Positions 22,612 to 35,700 are shown, numbered from the stretch's first letter. The stretch: DNA of 64,000 nt from Ectocarpus siliculosus (GCA_000310025.1 FN649736.1:2811247-2875246); one strand, 5' to 3'. Numbers and translations: made by a program. Notes: generated by a model from the letters alone, not told the origin.

Positions 22612-25201
22612 ATGAAGCTTTTCGCGTTCGTGATCGGGGCACTTTTCGTGTCCCGGGCTTGCGCCCAAGCGGCGGCGATGAGGGGCCACATCGTGTCCTG
22701 CTCCGGATGAAAACTAAACAAGCTCCCCGAGGCCAAGAAATTCCTCAAGAATCCCGAGCACGCCGCAAGCTACGAGGATATCGAAGTGAGTTCCGCCGAT
22801 GGACCCAATGGGAATCCCGCCAAGGAACTGGTGTCGTGTACGCGGCGCAAGGTCGTGCGATCCTCAACGCACCCGACCTGCCGTTTCCTTCTCCGTGATA
22901 CCCTATGCCACGAGGATGTCCCCACGACAACAATAGTTACCGCTTCCCTTGTGGCCGGCGTATTCATCCCTCGCTCGTTGTCTTGGTTGCTCTCTTTCGC
23001 TTGCTTTCCAATCCCAGGTAGAATTCAAGGCCGGCAAGCCGCCGGTGTTGACCCTTTTCGACAAGGCCTCCGGGGAGGAGACGGAGAGCATCAACCTCGA
23101 GAAGTTTACCATCGATGAGGTGATGTAGTGACATGTCGTCTGCGACGAATGAAAGGCGAGGGCCATGGAAGCACTCTCGTAGGTTTGCCATCGATGACGT
23201 GATGTGATGAGGATGTTGCGTGCGACGAACGGAAGGCGAGGGCCATGAAAGTAGGTATCTTCGCCACTCGTGATGACTTTGTCCCAGGCGGAGATTTTTT
23301 TGTTTCCCGCCCTACGTCAAAACTGCAACGAGTTGCTTTCTCCTCAGCCTTTATGCATAGCTGTGCTGTTCTACGTGGACTCCTTGGCAAACTGTATCGG
23401 CCTGGTATGCGTCACTTCGGCGTCTCCGTTCGGACACGAGCGACAAACAAAACGTTTCCGAGCACGTGGTTTGGGCCGTGTACGCTGCAGTTTTCAAGAT
23501 CGATTTGCTTGTGCCCGTTCATCCGTTTGTTTGTCGGACGTTCTCTCTCAACCCTCTCGTGAATTTGTGGAACCCGATCTTCTCCCATGTAGCTCGCGTT
23601 GAACAGAGAGTATCGTGTTCAAGAACCTCGCCTATTTCCCTCTCGCACACAGTGAAGAGAGCAGCCTTGTGACCCCCTCCTCCTTCCCGTTGTCACGTTT
23701 CTGCTTGCTTCTCGTGCTGCGGGGTGTGACATATTCTCTCTTGCGCCGAACGAACCATTCGATCAGATGCACGAGCTTCTCGTGTCTAGGGGATTCGTCC
23801 GCCGTGCGGATGCCGCGGACCTCGCCGAGGTGAAGGCGAAGGAAGCCATCGCTGACGAAGCCGCCGCGAAGCAGAAGAAGGAACGGGCCGAGGCCGCTGC
23901 CAAGCGCAGGCTAGAGAGGGAGAACAACAGACCGGACAAGGGGGCCGCCAAGGTTGGTGCTGAGACGCAATGCGCCTGTCTTGCTCGCACCGTGTAAATG
24001 TAGTTCGATCACCTCGAAACGTGACCTTGGGGGCGTCCGCAAGACCGCTGCCTCCCCACCACACCCCTCCGGTTCATCTCCACCGAGCCCAGCCCGCAAC
24101 ACATTCGATGTCACGGGCACAACTAAGCCGCCGCCACGCACAGTGGAATCGAAGAATCCACAGCGTGGTGCCAGTCCACTCCCTCGCCGTGCTAGCATAC
24201 GTTTAACCGAAGTGGGTTTGGCAACCCCCACCGAGACCGCGTTCGGCAAGCCGCACGTGCAGTCCTCACCTGGTTACCTCCGGACCTGGGGGAAGACACC
24301 GACTTCTCCCACGTGTGGTCTGTTGTGGCCTCCAACCGACAGAATTGTATCTCCAATGTAGTCACCGTCACGGTAGCTACCTTCACGCACAGCGGCAGCC
24401 GCATACCAAAACAGGGCACACACCAACATTGACTGCGACCCGAGCCTGGCGCCCAAAGCGAGGGCGTCCTCCAGGTAGTTCCGGTACCACCTCGGCGACG
24501 CCGTGAANNNNNNNNNNNNNNNNNNNNNNNNNNNNNNNNNNNNNNNNNNNNNNNNNNNNNNNNNNNNNNNNNNNNNNNNNNNNNNNNNNNNNNNNNNNNN
24601 NNNNNNNCGGTACCGCCTAGGCGACGCCGTGAAGCTGATATCGCCAGCGAGCTTCCCCGCGTCGCGGAGGTGGTGCCGTAACTACCTGGAGGACGTCCTC
24701 CCTCTGGGCGCCAGGCTCGTGTCGCCGACTCTGTTGGTGTGTGCCCTTGTGTTGGTATGCGGCTGCCGCTGTGGGGATGAGAGCAGACAGGGCGTTAGCT
24801 TCCGCGACGTGACTACGTTGGAGGTGCCATTCTGTCGGTTGGGGTCCACGAAAGACCACACGTGGGAGAAGTCGGTGTCTTCCCCCAGGTCGCGAGGCAA
24901 ACAGGTGAGGACTGCACGTGCGGCTTGCCGAACGCGGTCCCGGTGCTAAACCCACTTTGGTACGTAATGGCTAGCACGGCGAGGGAGTGAGTGGTACCAC
25001 TCTGTGGACTCCTCGATTTCACCCACTGCGCATGCCCCACCGGAGGTTGAGACACCATGCTTTCGCGTATATTGGTCTTGTTCGTTCTTCTGACAGGCCC
25101 ATCAAGCGGAAGGTCGCGCCGCTATGGCCGAGAAGCGCAAATTTGACGCCGCGAAGCGGAAGGCCAGGGAAAGCGAGGCCGGCGGCAGCGGAGAGCTGTA
25201 G
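22612..25201 (+). CDS. SELENOM: selenoprotein M (SelM/Sep15 family), four exons, UGA = Sec
   Basis: ER-lumen thioredoxin-fold oxidoreductase. Exons: 22612-22785, 23018-23119, 23767-23952 and 25097-25201; all introns are phase 0 (gtgag, gtgat, gttgg donors; cag, cag, cag acceptors). The product is 188 residues including selenocysteine. Residues 1-20 form a signal peptide (MKLFAFVIGALFVSRACAQA). The redox motif is C-S-G-U, with the in-frame TGA at 22708-22710 followed directly by the family block KLNKLPEAKKFL. Then come the beta strand IEVEFKAGKPPVL, the FDKASGE region and the C-terminal helix MHELLVSRGF. The CxxU spacing favours SelM over Sep15. A highly charged ~90-residue C-terminal extension (Lys, Arg, Glu, Ala) ending SGEL is longer than in animal SelM. 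A reader treating TGA as stop would truncate it at residue 32. Upstream in-frame ATGs at 22573 and 22597 exist, but 22612 gives the cleanest signal peptide. Confidence 0.92.
23104..23246 (+). repeat. tandem duplication of exon 2 end and donor site within the SELENOM intron
   Basis: Bases 23104-23166 (end of exon 2, its donor and 47 intron bases) recur at 23183-23246 with about 15% differences: TTTACCATCGATGAG becomes TTTGCCATCGATGAC, and both copies end GGCGAGGGCCATG. The second copy keeps a GTGATG at the donor position. Confidence 0.8.
24141..25028. mobile_element. fold-back element with ~370-420-bp inverted repeats
   Basis: The arm 24141-24507 and the reverse complement of 24608-25028 align over nearly their full length with scattered differences and indels. 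Both arms begin CAGTGG and share GCACGTGCAGTCCTCACCTG, GACACCGACTTCTCCCACGTG and GAGCCTGGCGCCCA. A direct CGCA flanks both ends (24137-24140 and 25029-25032), consistent with a 4-bp target duplication. The 100-N gap sits at the centre, as expected when a hairpin defeats assembly. It lies entirely within SELENOM intron 3. No coding sequence is recognised in it. Confidence 0.75.
24508..24607. other. assembly gap (100 N)
   Basis: Exactly 100 N, likely a placeholder of unknown true size, at the axis of the fold-back element. Confidence 0.98.
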
Positions 25202-25475
25202 AAGGGGCGGCTGTCCCCACCTCTTCTATGTCAGCATTGAGCGAGAGCTTCATGTTTTCGGTCGTTGACTTAGCCGACCACAAGCTGTTTTCTCTCGGGG
25301 GATGTTTGGCTTCCGTAAGAGCATCATATGCAATGGCGTTACCGCTGGCCACACTCACCGAGAGCTTGTTGTTGATGCTGTCGACCGACAGCACCGCGTG
25401 TGCTGGTAGATCGAGTCCATGTAGCTCTCTCCCTCCGCAAGAAACCCTTGAACCAACGACCGTCTCTGAGGAACT

Positions 25476-25554
25476 TTCTTTGAGCGTAATGACGGATGCA
25501 CCTGCATAAACCCTTGTCCATGGGGATCAGGGCATCTTGAAGTGTCTCGAAGGA
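25476..25554 (+). promoter_or_regulatory. SECIS element (type II-like) in the SELENOM 3' UTR
   Basis: RNA hairpin that recruits SBP2 and the Sec-tRNA elongation factor to recode UGA. Visible parts: helix I CTTTGAG (25478-25484) with CTCGAAG (25546-25552); internal loop; quartet ATGA (25489-25492) opposite TGAA (25538-25541); helix II GGATGC plus CCTG (25494-25504, one bulged A) with CAGG plus GCATCT (25528-25537); apical AAA (25508-25510); and a small CCC/GGG helix III (25511-25524). It lies 275 bases after the TAG stop. Confidence 0.88.
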
Positions 25555-26711
25555 CTTTCCGGCGGCGTTATTGGGAATCAAGGGTCCGTCGAGGGTTTTA
25601 GGTTTATCACAGGTTTCGATACATACTGAGTATTAGAGTTATTTCAAATTTTCCCTCGATTGTGTCGTCGTGAAGGGCTGCGCCTTTTGGCAGTCGAGCT
25701 TGCTGTGTACCAATCGTTGGCGAAGTATTGGTATTTGTTTGGACAATTGCGGGGGCCTTCGCGGGTGTGTGTCCGTGTTTGCCCTTTGTTCCGAAGGGTA
25801 GCCTCATGATGTGCGCCCTTTCAGGTGGCAGATATTCAGGTGGAGGAGGCGTCCTTTATCCCCTGATGCGCACAACATAATTCCGCTGTGCATCGCAGTG
25901 GGAGGTAGGCTTGTGTCGCACTCAACGTGGCTTTATTTTCGGGACTCTGGTTGTGTGGCTGTACGGCACGGGTGTACTGTAAGGTGCAGGTAGTGCAAAA
26001 GCAACAGTTCCTTGTTGCGTATGCACTTGCCGCGGGTTGCCGTGCCTGGCGAGTGAAACCCTTGGGTCATGAAACAACAGTGATACGTGTATTGTTGCCC
26101 CCTGAAACGCGCCTGTCCCTGGCAAGCAAAGCGCGTCATGTCGATATATTGCGCCGTCTAAACGTTCCCACGCCAGCCCTCGCACCAGAACTGGACGGTG
26201 CATGCTTGACTCAAGCAAACATCGACCTCCGTCAGATGCCCCACGAAGGAGGCCGGTTCCAACCGGGCTATGTACAGCGCTTTTTAGTACACGTACCATG
26301 AAAGAGTAAAAACTGGCCCCGCAATGGCTGCTGCTACGCGTGGCTTGCTCCGCCCGAATCAACCCCTCCAAGGCACGCACAGGACGGCCACCGACGCAAG
26401 TCTCTTCGCCAACGACGTTGCTCGAAACCTACGAAAGGTGGCCTACTTGAGAAACCAGGGTCGCATGCTCACGCCACCTCAATCTTCACCGCAAACATGA
26501 TTGCCTTTCCCCAGTGAATCAACCCCGGTAGCCTTCAGTAGAGAGGACAACATACCTTTGTGATCGAAACATCAAGGTCATGCCTGCGGGCGAAATGTCG
26601 GGGCTGGAGCTCACAAGACGCCATCCCTTTCCCATAGCCTCTTGCCTCTGTGCTACTGCTAGGAGTACAAGACGCAACGCATGTCAATCACCAGTATCCC
26701 TACAAAATCTG
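25555..26711. other. convergent intergenic space
   Basis: Between the 3' end of SELENOM and the 3' end of the large minus-strand gene. A plus-strand frame ending at 26301 and an overlapping minus-strand frame (25922-26380) have no recognised domain. Both genes' 3' UTRs and polyadenylation sites should lie here. Confidence 0.45.
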
Positions 26712-29700
26712 TCAACGGGTGGCCCTGCTTCTCCTTCTCCTACCCGGGGGCGACGAGTTCCGTCCCCTGCGCGGTGGTGAACGAATGAAGTCGTCCCTGC
26801 CACCGGCCGTGCCGCTAGCACTAGAACGGGCAGTGTGTCGGGGACTCCGAGAGCGCGGGGGGGTCCTTTCGCGCACCTCGTGGCCGACGAACTCCAGGAA
26901 CTCGCGGTAGGATATGTTGTTGTCTTCCTCGGTATCCTATGAAGAGAGGGCACGGGCACGGGCACGTGGAAAGGACGGACATGACTGAGTTCATTTTTTG
27001 TCAGGGGTTCGAGGATCGATTGCAACATGGTGTGCCATTTTCTTCAGCTGGCCCAAGTTTGCGCTGAAAAAATGGTCTCGAATTTGCTATCGAAGGCCGA
27101 GCGATACTAAAGTGGGCGGCGCTTCACCACGCTTGGGTGGCCGCAAATCTCGCTAATATTCCGGTTAGATGACGGCGCGAGATTGCCTGTTTACCAATCG
27201 CACAACATACGCACCAAATACTCCAGCAAGGCTTCGCATTCGGCTTCGGTGAGATCAAGACCCAGCCCGTCCAACAGGCATCGCCTGAATGCCAGGGAGG
27301 GCAGCGTCCCCAGGCCTGAATGGTCGGCGGCTTCAAACACCTGGCGAAATGGTGGTGGGCCGTCTTCCTCCTCTGTCAACCGACCGATTTCCTGCCGTGA
27401 AAACGTAACGAGTGTATTTCAGGATTCGGAAGTAGCCCGGAAGCGCGCGACGTGCGACGTGAACGGGTGAGGCCATCAATATGAACCAAGAGTGCGCACC
27501 TGAGCCCATGCGCTTCACGTAGTCACTTTCGGGGCGGGTTGCATGCCTGGCTTGCATCTGCACCACACAAAACGTGTCGTTGTAGTGGTAAATCTACTTC
27601 TTTTTCGTTCTTGATACATACATGGTGTATACAGTAGTGCTTTAGTCTGGGCGGTGATGTGTAGCCCGACTCTTTGGCGCACATCTGCAACAACATATTT
27701 CACCAGCGACCTCTTGTGCGATGTATGAACCCACCTCCTTCAGCCTATCGACGAGGCGCTCGATGTTGCCTGCGCTGGAACGGCGGCGATGGCGTCTCTC
27801 AGATTTTCCTCCCTTTCGCCTGTCACCTGCGCTACCATTTCTGCCGCCACCTCCGCGGGGTGGAGGGTGTCCTTCCATTGCCTTGACAAAGTCTTTGTAG
27901 CAGACGTATCCGTACTTCCGGCCCTGTCCATACAAGTTCGGGGAAGACAATTAACTAACCCTGGATCCAGGCAGACACTGGCAAGCGAGATAGGCGAGAC
28001 CGCCAAATGTTTTCTATTTTAGAACAGCTTGAAACTTTGACAAATACTTCCTGCGTTGGTTGGCCATGCAGTTGGCAAGGACGGAATCATTTTTGATACT
28101 GCACCGTTAACTCTCGTTCACTCGCGCACAGCGTTGAGAATGAAGCATAGTTCACTTGCCGGCATGACTCATTCAACGCCAGTACCAACAATCCTAGAGT
28201 ATTAGTTTGGAGTGTAGTCCAGGCTCGAATGCCATGTGCCAGCAAGGAGTGAATGTTTGGTCGACCTTGGATGTGTCGACTCCACTATCCTTGTAGGGAC
28301 GACTCACAACCTCTTCCCTGGCACCAATTGAATGCCATGGCCATTTCACAAGGCGCACTTGCCTGGAAGGACTCCACGACGCGTGAGACGTCCGAACGGG
28401 ACAAGTCTTGTCCGAGCCCGAGACTCTGCAACCCTTCCCAAAAATCATCTTTGGAAACCTCTCCCTGCCGAAAAAGTACCGTCGAGAATCGGGTCAATAC
28501 CAGTCGCTGGCACCGCGACTGGGAGAGTATGGAGAACGACTGATGATTCTACACTCCTCCTCTTCAACTAGCCGGGGTGTCTTACAAAGCTGGCATCGTG
28601 GGGTCGGATATTGGATCAAGCACACCATGGAGGCGTCCGGATTTGAATAAGTGACGGCGCAGCATTCATTCGATCGGTTGGTGATGTTGCCCAGGGCCCA
28701 GGGCATGTTTGCGCAGGGCTTGAGGATTACTCATTATCTCGACCAGAACAGTTCATTGTGTTTCTGCCGGCGGGCATTCTAGAACAGCATTCCGCAACAC
28801 AAACCTTACCTGTCCACGACGATCAAAGTGCTCGAATGACTCCAGCAAGTCAACACCCCTCTCGCGCTCCGCGGCGCGGACAAGACCTCGAAGATCATCC
28901 AGGACTGCTGTCGCTGTTGACGCCGAATCTGTGCTCGAATCGTCGCTATCGGACTTTCCAGTCCAGGTATTTTGAAGCGGCAAAAACAATTTTGGATGCA
29001 CATATGTATCACGCAGAATGGTCGTAGGAAAGCGGGCGACGTGAGACATACGGTAGGCGGGGGAGTGCAAGGGGTAAAGGACTTCTTTATCCTGGGTGTC
29101 ATGCGGGATACTTGGATGATGGAGTCATGAGCACATCAGGCGTCGAGTAGGCGAACCTGTGTTACATAATAAGATGTCCTTTGGGCCAATTGGAGCGAAA
29201 CTGAAGAGAGGGGCATTCAGAGTTTGGGAACTCGAATGCATGCGCCCGTCACAATCCGCGGCAAACAATCCAGAATAAGTCAACCACGGCCTGGAGCAAT
29301 GCGATAAGAAGAACAACGACGGTTCCATTCAAATCATTGTGTTGGAAACAATTACCTCCTCCTCGGAGTTGCCTCTCGCGACCACCGCTCCACGGGTGAG
29401 TGCGCCCCGCACGTCCGACAGATGCACCCTTCCGCGACGGTCAAGGTCGAGGGAGTCGCAGAGAACAAGGATTTCCTCCTCCCTCAGCTTGGATGCACCA
29501 CCTTGCAGCTCGAGCGACCTACGCAATTCCCGGCGGCTGATCTCCTGAAAGCAAGTAGTAGTGAAATATAGTAGTGAAATGAAAGAACCGCAAAGCAACG
29601 GAGCTAGTGTGGGCGACCTATCGAGGGAAGCGCTTCATCTGAAGCGGGAATCGGCCAAGAACCCAGATTGCCTCCTACAGAAATCCGGAAAGGGGTGCAG

Positions 29701-32700
29701 AAAAGAGAAGGAGATCGGTGAGGTGGCTGAAGGTGTCGCGTGCTCCGAATGACACAGGTGGAGGTCGACCCCCCTTCCCCAAAGTGTCGGGTGCCCGCGC
29801 CCCCTTGTGGAGACCTTGACAAGGTCGAGCACCTTGGCGAAGACAACCAAGGCCAAAAAATTACCTCGATTTCTCCCTTTTCGAGGCCTTGGTTGTCTTA
29901 TCCAAGGTGTTCGACCTTGTCAAGGTCTCCACAAGGGGTCGAGGGCATCCGACATTTTGGGAAAGGGGGGTGGACGTCCACCTGTGGACCGACGTACAGT
30001 AAAAATTATTGCGGACCAGGATGTTCGGGGCAGTGTGACGTCGGATGTTAAAGGTTCTTGTTGTATCAGGCATGGTATGAACACTCGAAGGTGACATGTT
30101 CACGGAATTATTGCATGAAAAGGTTTGACACACTCGGGCCTCGCCCATGGACAGGAGAACATGGAGCGTTCCAAGGATGATTCGTCGTCAGCCTTGGAAC
30201 CACCTCGGGTGTGCGACGAGCGAACATGAACTCCATGATGGCCAGAGATCGCAAGATATCCTTACCCCTTAGCACACGTTCCTTTGACCTATGAATTAAC
30301 TCACGATATCCCTTGCGTGCAGCATGTTGCCTGTGCCCAATCCACAACTATATACAGACGTTTCGGACCAACTTCAAAGCGTCACCGCGGCAATTAGGCG
30401 AAACTACCCGAGGAGGTGCTCGCGTGGAGCTAGGCCAACATAACTCATTCTTCAAGACGAAAGAGCAATATCGCGGGTAGACGGCGGAACCTAACCCACC
30501 TCGCGGCCGTCAACGAATCGACCAAGGTCCGAGATGAACCCGTGAATGAATCCACCCCTCGCTGACGACGTTCCGCGCTGCGTGCGCGCCATTTCCGCGG
30601 CCACACGCTCCCAGACGTCATTTTCAACCTCTCGTGCCATGTACTCCACCATGTTCTGTACATGGTCCCAAGCACGTATCGGGAAGAAATGATATACGGC
30701 AAGAGGTGTCATTGTTTGCGTTCCCAATCCCTCTTTCAACCCCCCTGGGGTTAGACCACTCAGTAGGAGGTGGTCGTGAACGCATCAATCCTCACACCGC
30801 CAAAGACTGCCCGTCATCTTGAGTTATGCCACAAATCCTGTTCCGTCATGTAGCGGGAGGGTGGCAACAGTGACAAGCATATGGTACACTCATTTCCTAA
30901 TGAATCACTTGTGGGAAACGCAAGTGTCCGCGGTTTGTACTACTACGGCACGAACGTCAAGCCTACGTCCGGATGACCTCCTCATGACCACCCGACGATA
31001 TCAATGGTACTGCATCTTCCACAATGCATTATTGCATCTTTTCGCGTATTGTCTGTCCTTGTCTGTCCGTCTGTCTGTCTGTCTGTCTGTCTGTCTTCGT
31101 CCGCATCTCTCTCGCTCTCTCTCCTGCACCCCTTTCTCATTCATGACTACCTCCACGTCGATTTCGCCTGTCCCTCGCCGATCGAAGCGCCTCTCCAGAT
31201 CCCCCAGCAGGTTTGATTCCAATGGGGCGCCGCACGTCACCATCGCTCGACGGATTGTCTCCCGGTCGACGTGCCTGCTCCCTCTCCTTGCTCCCCGGGC
31301 ATCGGCTGCGATCTGTAGGGCCCGACGCAACTTGTCCCGAAGCCCGGGGCCGATCGCATTCCCTGCCCCGCCCCGCGACGCCACATCGTCGTCCCTCGAC
31401 GAAACCATGAGGCGTCGAAGGCTTGCACGTAGAAGGGCTATATTTTTCGAACGGGACTGGTGGCTGTCGTTACTTCCGTCACGGAAAGTCACTCCTTTGC
31501 GCCTGCTGTTGCAACCGCCGTAGCTGGCGTTAACGGCGGGTGATGAATATCTCGGTGATGTGTGGTACCTTCCCGCCCCTGTGACGGCGGTACTGTCGCC
31601 ATTGGAGGAGTGGCCACGCCCCCGGCGACCACCACGCCCCTTCGTCCGGCTGCTGCTATCCCTGCGGTCATCACCAGCAGGATCGTCGTTGTTCCCGGAC
31701 AGCAGGCAGAACGAAACGACCCTCTCGATGCTTGCGGTGCCGTCCTGCTCATATTGTTCCGCGTCCGTTCATGCGGTGGTCGGTGTGCAGGACCAGCGGC
31801 ACGCGTGATGTTGAAGGCGATAGCGCGTGTGTGTTAAGCTCTGTTTGGAACGCCAAAGGCTTACATCTGACCAAGCCAAATCAAGTGCCCGCAGAGGCTC
31901 CCCGAACATTGGGTATGACCACCCCAGCAACAAGTAAATGGTTATATCCAATGTCAATGCGACGATGACAAACTCACCATTCGTACTGAGTTGTTTCAGC
32001 CAAATCACTCCTGCCTAGCGGCAGAACACACAACGTTACTGGCTTCACCTCGTGAGCGTCGAAACGGTGCATTAGGCGACCCAAGTCGGCGCCGGCGAGG
32101 TCCACGCCGAAGGTTTCAAGAATGTTCCGTAGGGACTTTTCCGAAATCACCCCGGAACCAGAAGGATCCCTGCGCTCAAGCTCGCCTCGAATTCGAGACT
32201 CGGTCACCCTGTTCAACCTGTATGAGTCGACCCAGAAAGGGGCAGCGTCGGGCGGCGTGGTTTTCCCTCCCTTTTCTTCATGTGGTTTTAACTACTGCTC
32301 TCTGCATCGTTCCTGCATCGACCGGCACCCTTTCCAACCTTGAGCAATTGGGATTATGACAATTTTACGCGAGGGGTAGGTGTTTGACAATGCCTTCCGA
32401 TAGTCACGGAGCACCGTTGTCCCTGCTCATACGACGCGCATCAGCGGACTCTTTAAAGTATACAGCGAGGCTCAAACGTCGCGACGGTAGCAAGAAGTGC
32501 TAGCTCGCTGGACGCTTGTTAGCGACAATACATCCCAGTGTTTTGTACATCTATTGACGTCTCACGCGAATCTATCGGGTGGTTGTTGCCGCGGGTCACA
32601 GGCCCGCCGCAGAGCGCTGACAGAGTAAACAACTTACCGGCCAAGTACTTTGTCGCGTACGTCATGGTGGTTGGGGTCTCGAGCGAACACGACTAGATCC

Positions 32701-35700
32701 GGGTAGACCAAGAAGCCTTGGGTATCAAGATCTGCGACCGAATTGTGCACGAGACGTCCGCAGCATTGTAGCCTCAATTGTGTCTGAACGCACGAACAAC
32801 CGTAGTTGTATTCGTTTCGTCGCATAAGTAGCACAACTGGGCGAATTTGGGGCCCTCAAGCAACGTAGTCCTCGCGGGACCAAAGCCGAGCTCACACGCG
32901 TGCTCTCCCGAAAATCCAGTCCCAATGGAGCGAGCGCTGTACACAGTCACTGGGGATACCGCTTGGGTAGGGTGTTCGATGCTCTGGCGCGTCTTGTGAA
33001 CGATCAGCCTCCTACGATTTAGCAGCAAGGGGCGCCAACCTCGAAGTCGGTTTGGGCTTAAGGATCTGGCCATCGGTTCAGTGCTCTGAATCTACTGTCA
33101 TTTCCCGGACTCGTGTGCCCCTTGATAACCCCAGCAATTTCATTAGGATTGCTTCTCAATCTTGAAGGGGGGGCATTCGGGTATATTTGCTGCACTCGAC
33201 ACCAGGATCGCTGTACTCTCTTGAGACTGGATCCATACTCGACACGCCTCTCTCTTACCCATAGTTCTGAACAACCCTCGTTCTTGCCGTGTCGCCAGCT
33301 CCAATCCCAAGCGGCGTAAACCATCGGACAGGTCGGGCTCCGACACTTTGCCCTTACGGCGGGCGTCGAAGTGGCGGAACGCCTGCCGTATCGGAACAAA
33401 CACACGTCCCCCGAGGTTGAGAGGGGCGAAGCTTTGGGAGACACGTGCGAGTGTAGGAGTGGCCGAAAAATGTGAGGAATCGGCCGTCTAACACTACATA
33501 GTGTCCAGCCGGAAGCTGCCGTTAGAGTATCCCGACTGTTCCCCATGATCTGTACTCCCTCTGTCAGTCATTCACAACATGACATATCATTTAGTGAACT
33601 ACACAAAGTTCGGCTTCTCCCACATCACCAAGCAGTTCACTCTGCACAGTTATATCAAGTGGTTTGGTTCCGGAATGACGCTGATCTGCGATATATTACA
33701 GAATGTACATGATGGGTAGGACTGGTCATTTTCCGTTAAACCAGCGCTTTCGTCCACAACCCACCTTTTTGAGGGTCCCGGGAATCCAAATGTCAAAGCG
33801 CCGGCGGATCATCTGCCGGAGGCGTTCTTCCGCAGCCCATGTCTGCTATAGAGAAACAATACAGAAAGGAGGGAAACTCTCCTTGTCGTTGTTGCCCAAC
33901 GGAAAAATCACGTGGAGTGACTCGGAAATCACTCACACGGTACTTCATCTTCATCTTTCGATGTCGCACTCATTCGGCGCTCGTTGGTCGCAACGGTCTC
34001 CAGAATGAGTTCGAGCAGGTGAGAAACTATCACTTCAAGCATCCGCACTCGGCCGTTTGAGCGCGTATTCTTTGAAAAATCACAACGAGGCGGGGTCTCG
34101 GCCCCCGAAACTCCCTGGGCTCACCTCGTCGTCCCCGCCTCTCGAGTCGCCTCCCGGTGCCCCCCAGTGCAGCAGCTCCAAGTACCGCACGCCTGCCGCC
34201 GCGTTCCCCGCAACCCTCCCTTGCCTAGCGCTGAACGTGCCGACAAGGCCGCCGTCATTGGAAGAGGAGGACGAGGAGCTGACCGCAAATCGTTTCTCAA
34301 GGTCCGCCAGATCTCCTTCGGAAAGGTCGGCCTTGATTCTCTTCATGACGGCGCGAAAGCTGTCGGATGTGCCGGAGGAAAGGTGAGGAGGGGTGGGCAG
34401 ACGGATGCCAGAGCACGACGGATTCAGGCATGCCCCGGATCTAGTCTGATTGGTGCTACATGTAGTGCGCTTGCGAGGGCTGTCGGTGCTTACGCTCTTA
34501 ACGATTAGGCACCCAAGTACCTTTCGCCGCCACGTGGGACATGACTGGCACACGTTCATCTCCAGCTTCATAATCCAACAACCGGTGTGCGTGTTTCCAG
34601 AATATTATAGCAGCATCACGTGTTGCACGGCGTCTTACGATTCTCCTTACCTCTGCCGTGACACCACACCCTCCTTCATTCCCATTCCTCCCGCCGACGC
34701 TGACCGCCCTTCTTCCTCGAGCTCCATCTCGCGTCGGTAGTCAATCCCGCGGTCGATCGCCCGACTGAGGGAGGCCTGCAACCGTCCCCTTCCGCTCGTA
34801 CCACCACCGTCGAAGGCTTTCCTACCGCGAGGTGAAGGTGATCGGCGTACGTGGTCTCCCTCGCCCTCCTCGATCTCCCGAAGGAAGTCTTCGTACCGGA
34901 TGTTCCCGTCTCTGATGACAAGTCACGGGACACGGCGCGAAACATGTAAGCACGTTTTTTGTTACCATGTCACGCAGCAGTCTATATAGCGTCAATTCGC
35001 GTTATTGGCAAATCGGGCGTTGGAACTGTCAATTCGTCCGTTTTAGGAACGGGCGGGCAGTTAGGCGTGTCATAAGGTTAGCAAACGTTTGTGCATACGA
35101 TTGGATACATTTTCAGTGATAATCGGAATGACACGAACACCGTTTGATTTGAAAATGCCATTCCCACTTCTCTCTTAGTCCACCCCTACCTCTGGCGGTT
35201 TCTTTATCCTTTGTTCTGCTTTTTATCTATCTCTCTGTCTCTGTCTGTCTCTGTCTATCTCTGTCTGTCTCTGTCTCTCTCTGTCTCTCTCTCTCTTTCC
35301 CTTTTCCTCTCTCTCCTTACCCGTGAGGGTCGAAACGGTCCAAGATTTCGGCCGCTTCCTCGTCCCCCAGACGGTCGAACCCCAGCTCTCGCAGCGCGCG
35401 GCGGAAATCCCGGCGAGAGACGCGGCCGCTCCCGTCGCGGTCGAATGACTCAAAAGCTCTTAGCGTCCCCGGTTGTCCTTCGTCGCCGTCCCTACCGCGA
35501 TCGGCTGCTGCTGACGCCGTTGATGTGCGGCGCACGAGCCTTCTCAGCTCGGCCCGGATGCTCCGAAGAATGTCCCCCGGCCGGCCTGTGGCAGCGAAAT
35601 CGGCATGGTCTGTTTTTTCGGCATGAGACACAGGTATACGTCGCTTAAAAAAACTAGTATACCCCGCCAGGGTTGATCGGTGTCAAACGGAAGTAACAGT

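Noticed and set aside
25922-26380. overlapping frames on both strands, one reading KPLGHETTVIRVLLPPE
   Set aside because: Protein-like in places but no recognised family and no exon signals; a transposon relic is possible and cannot be decided by eye.
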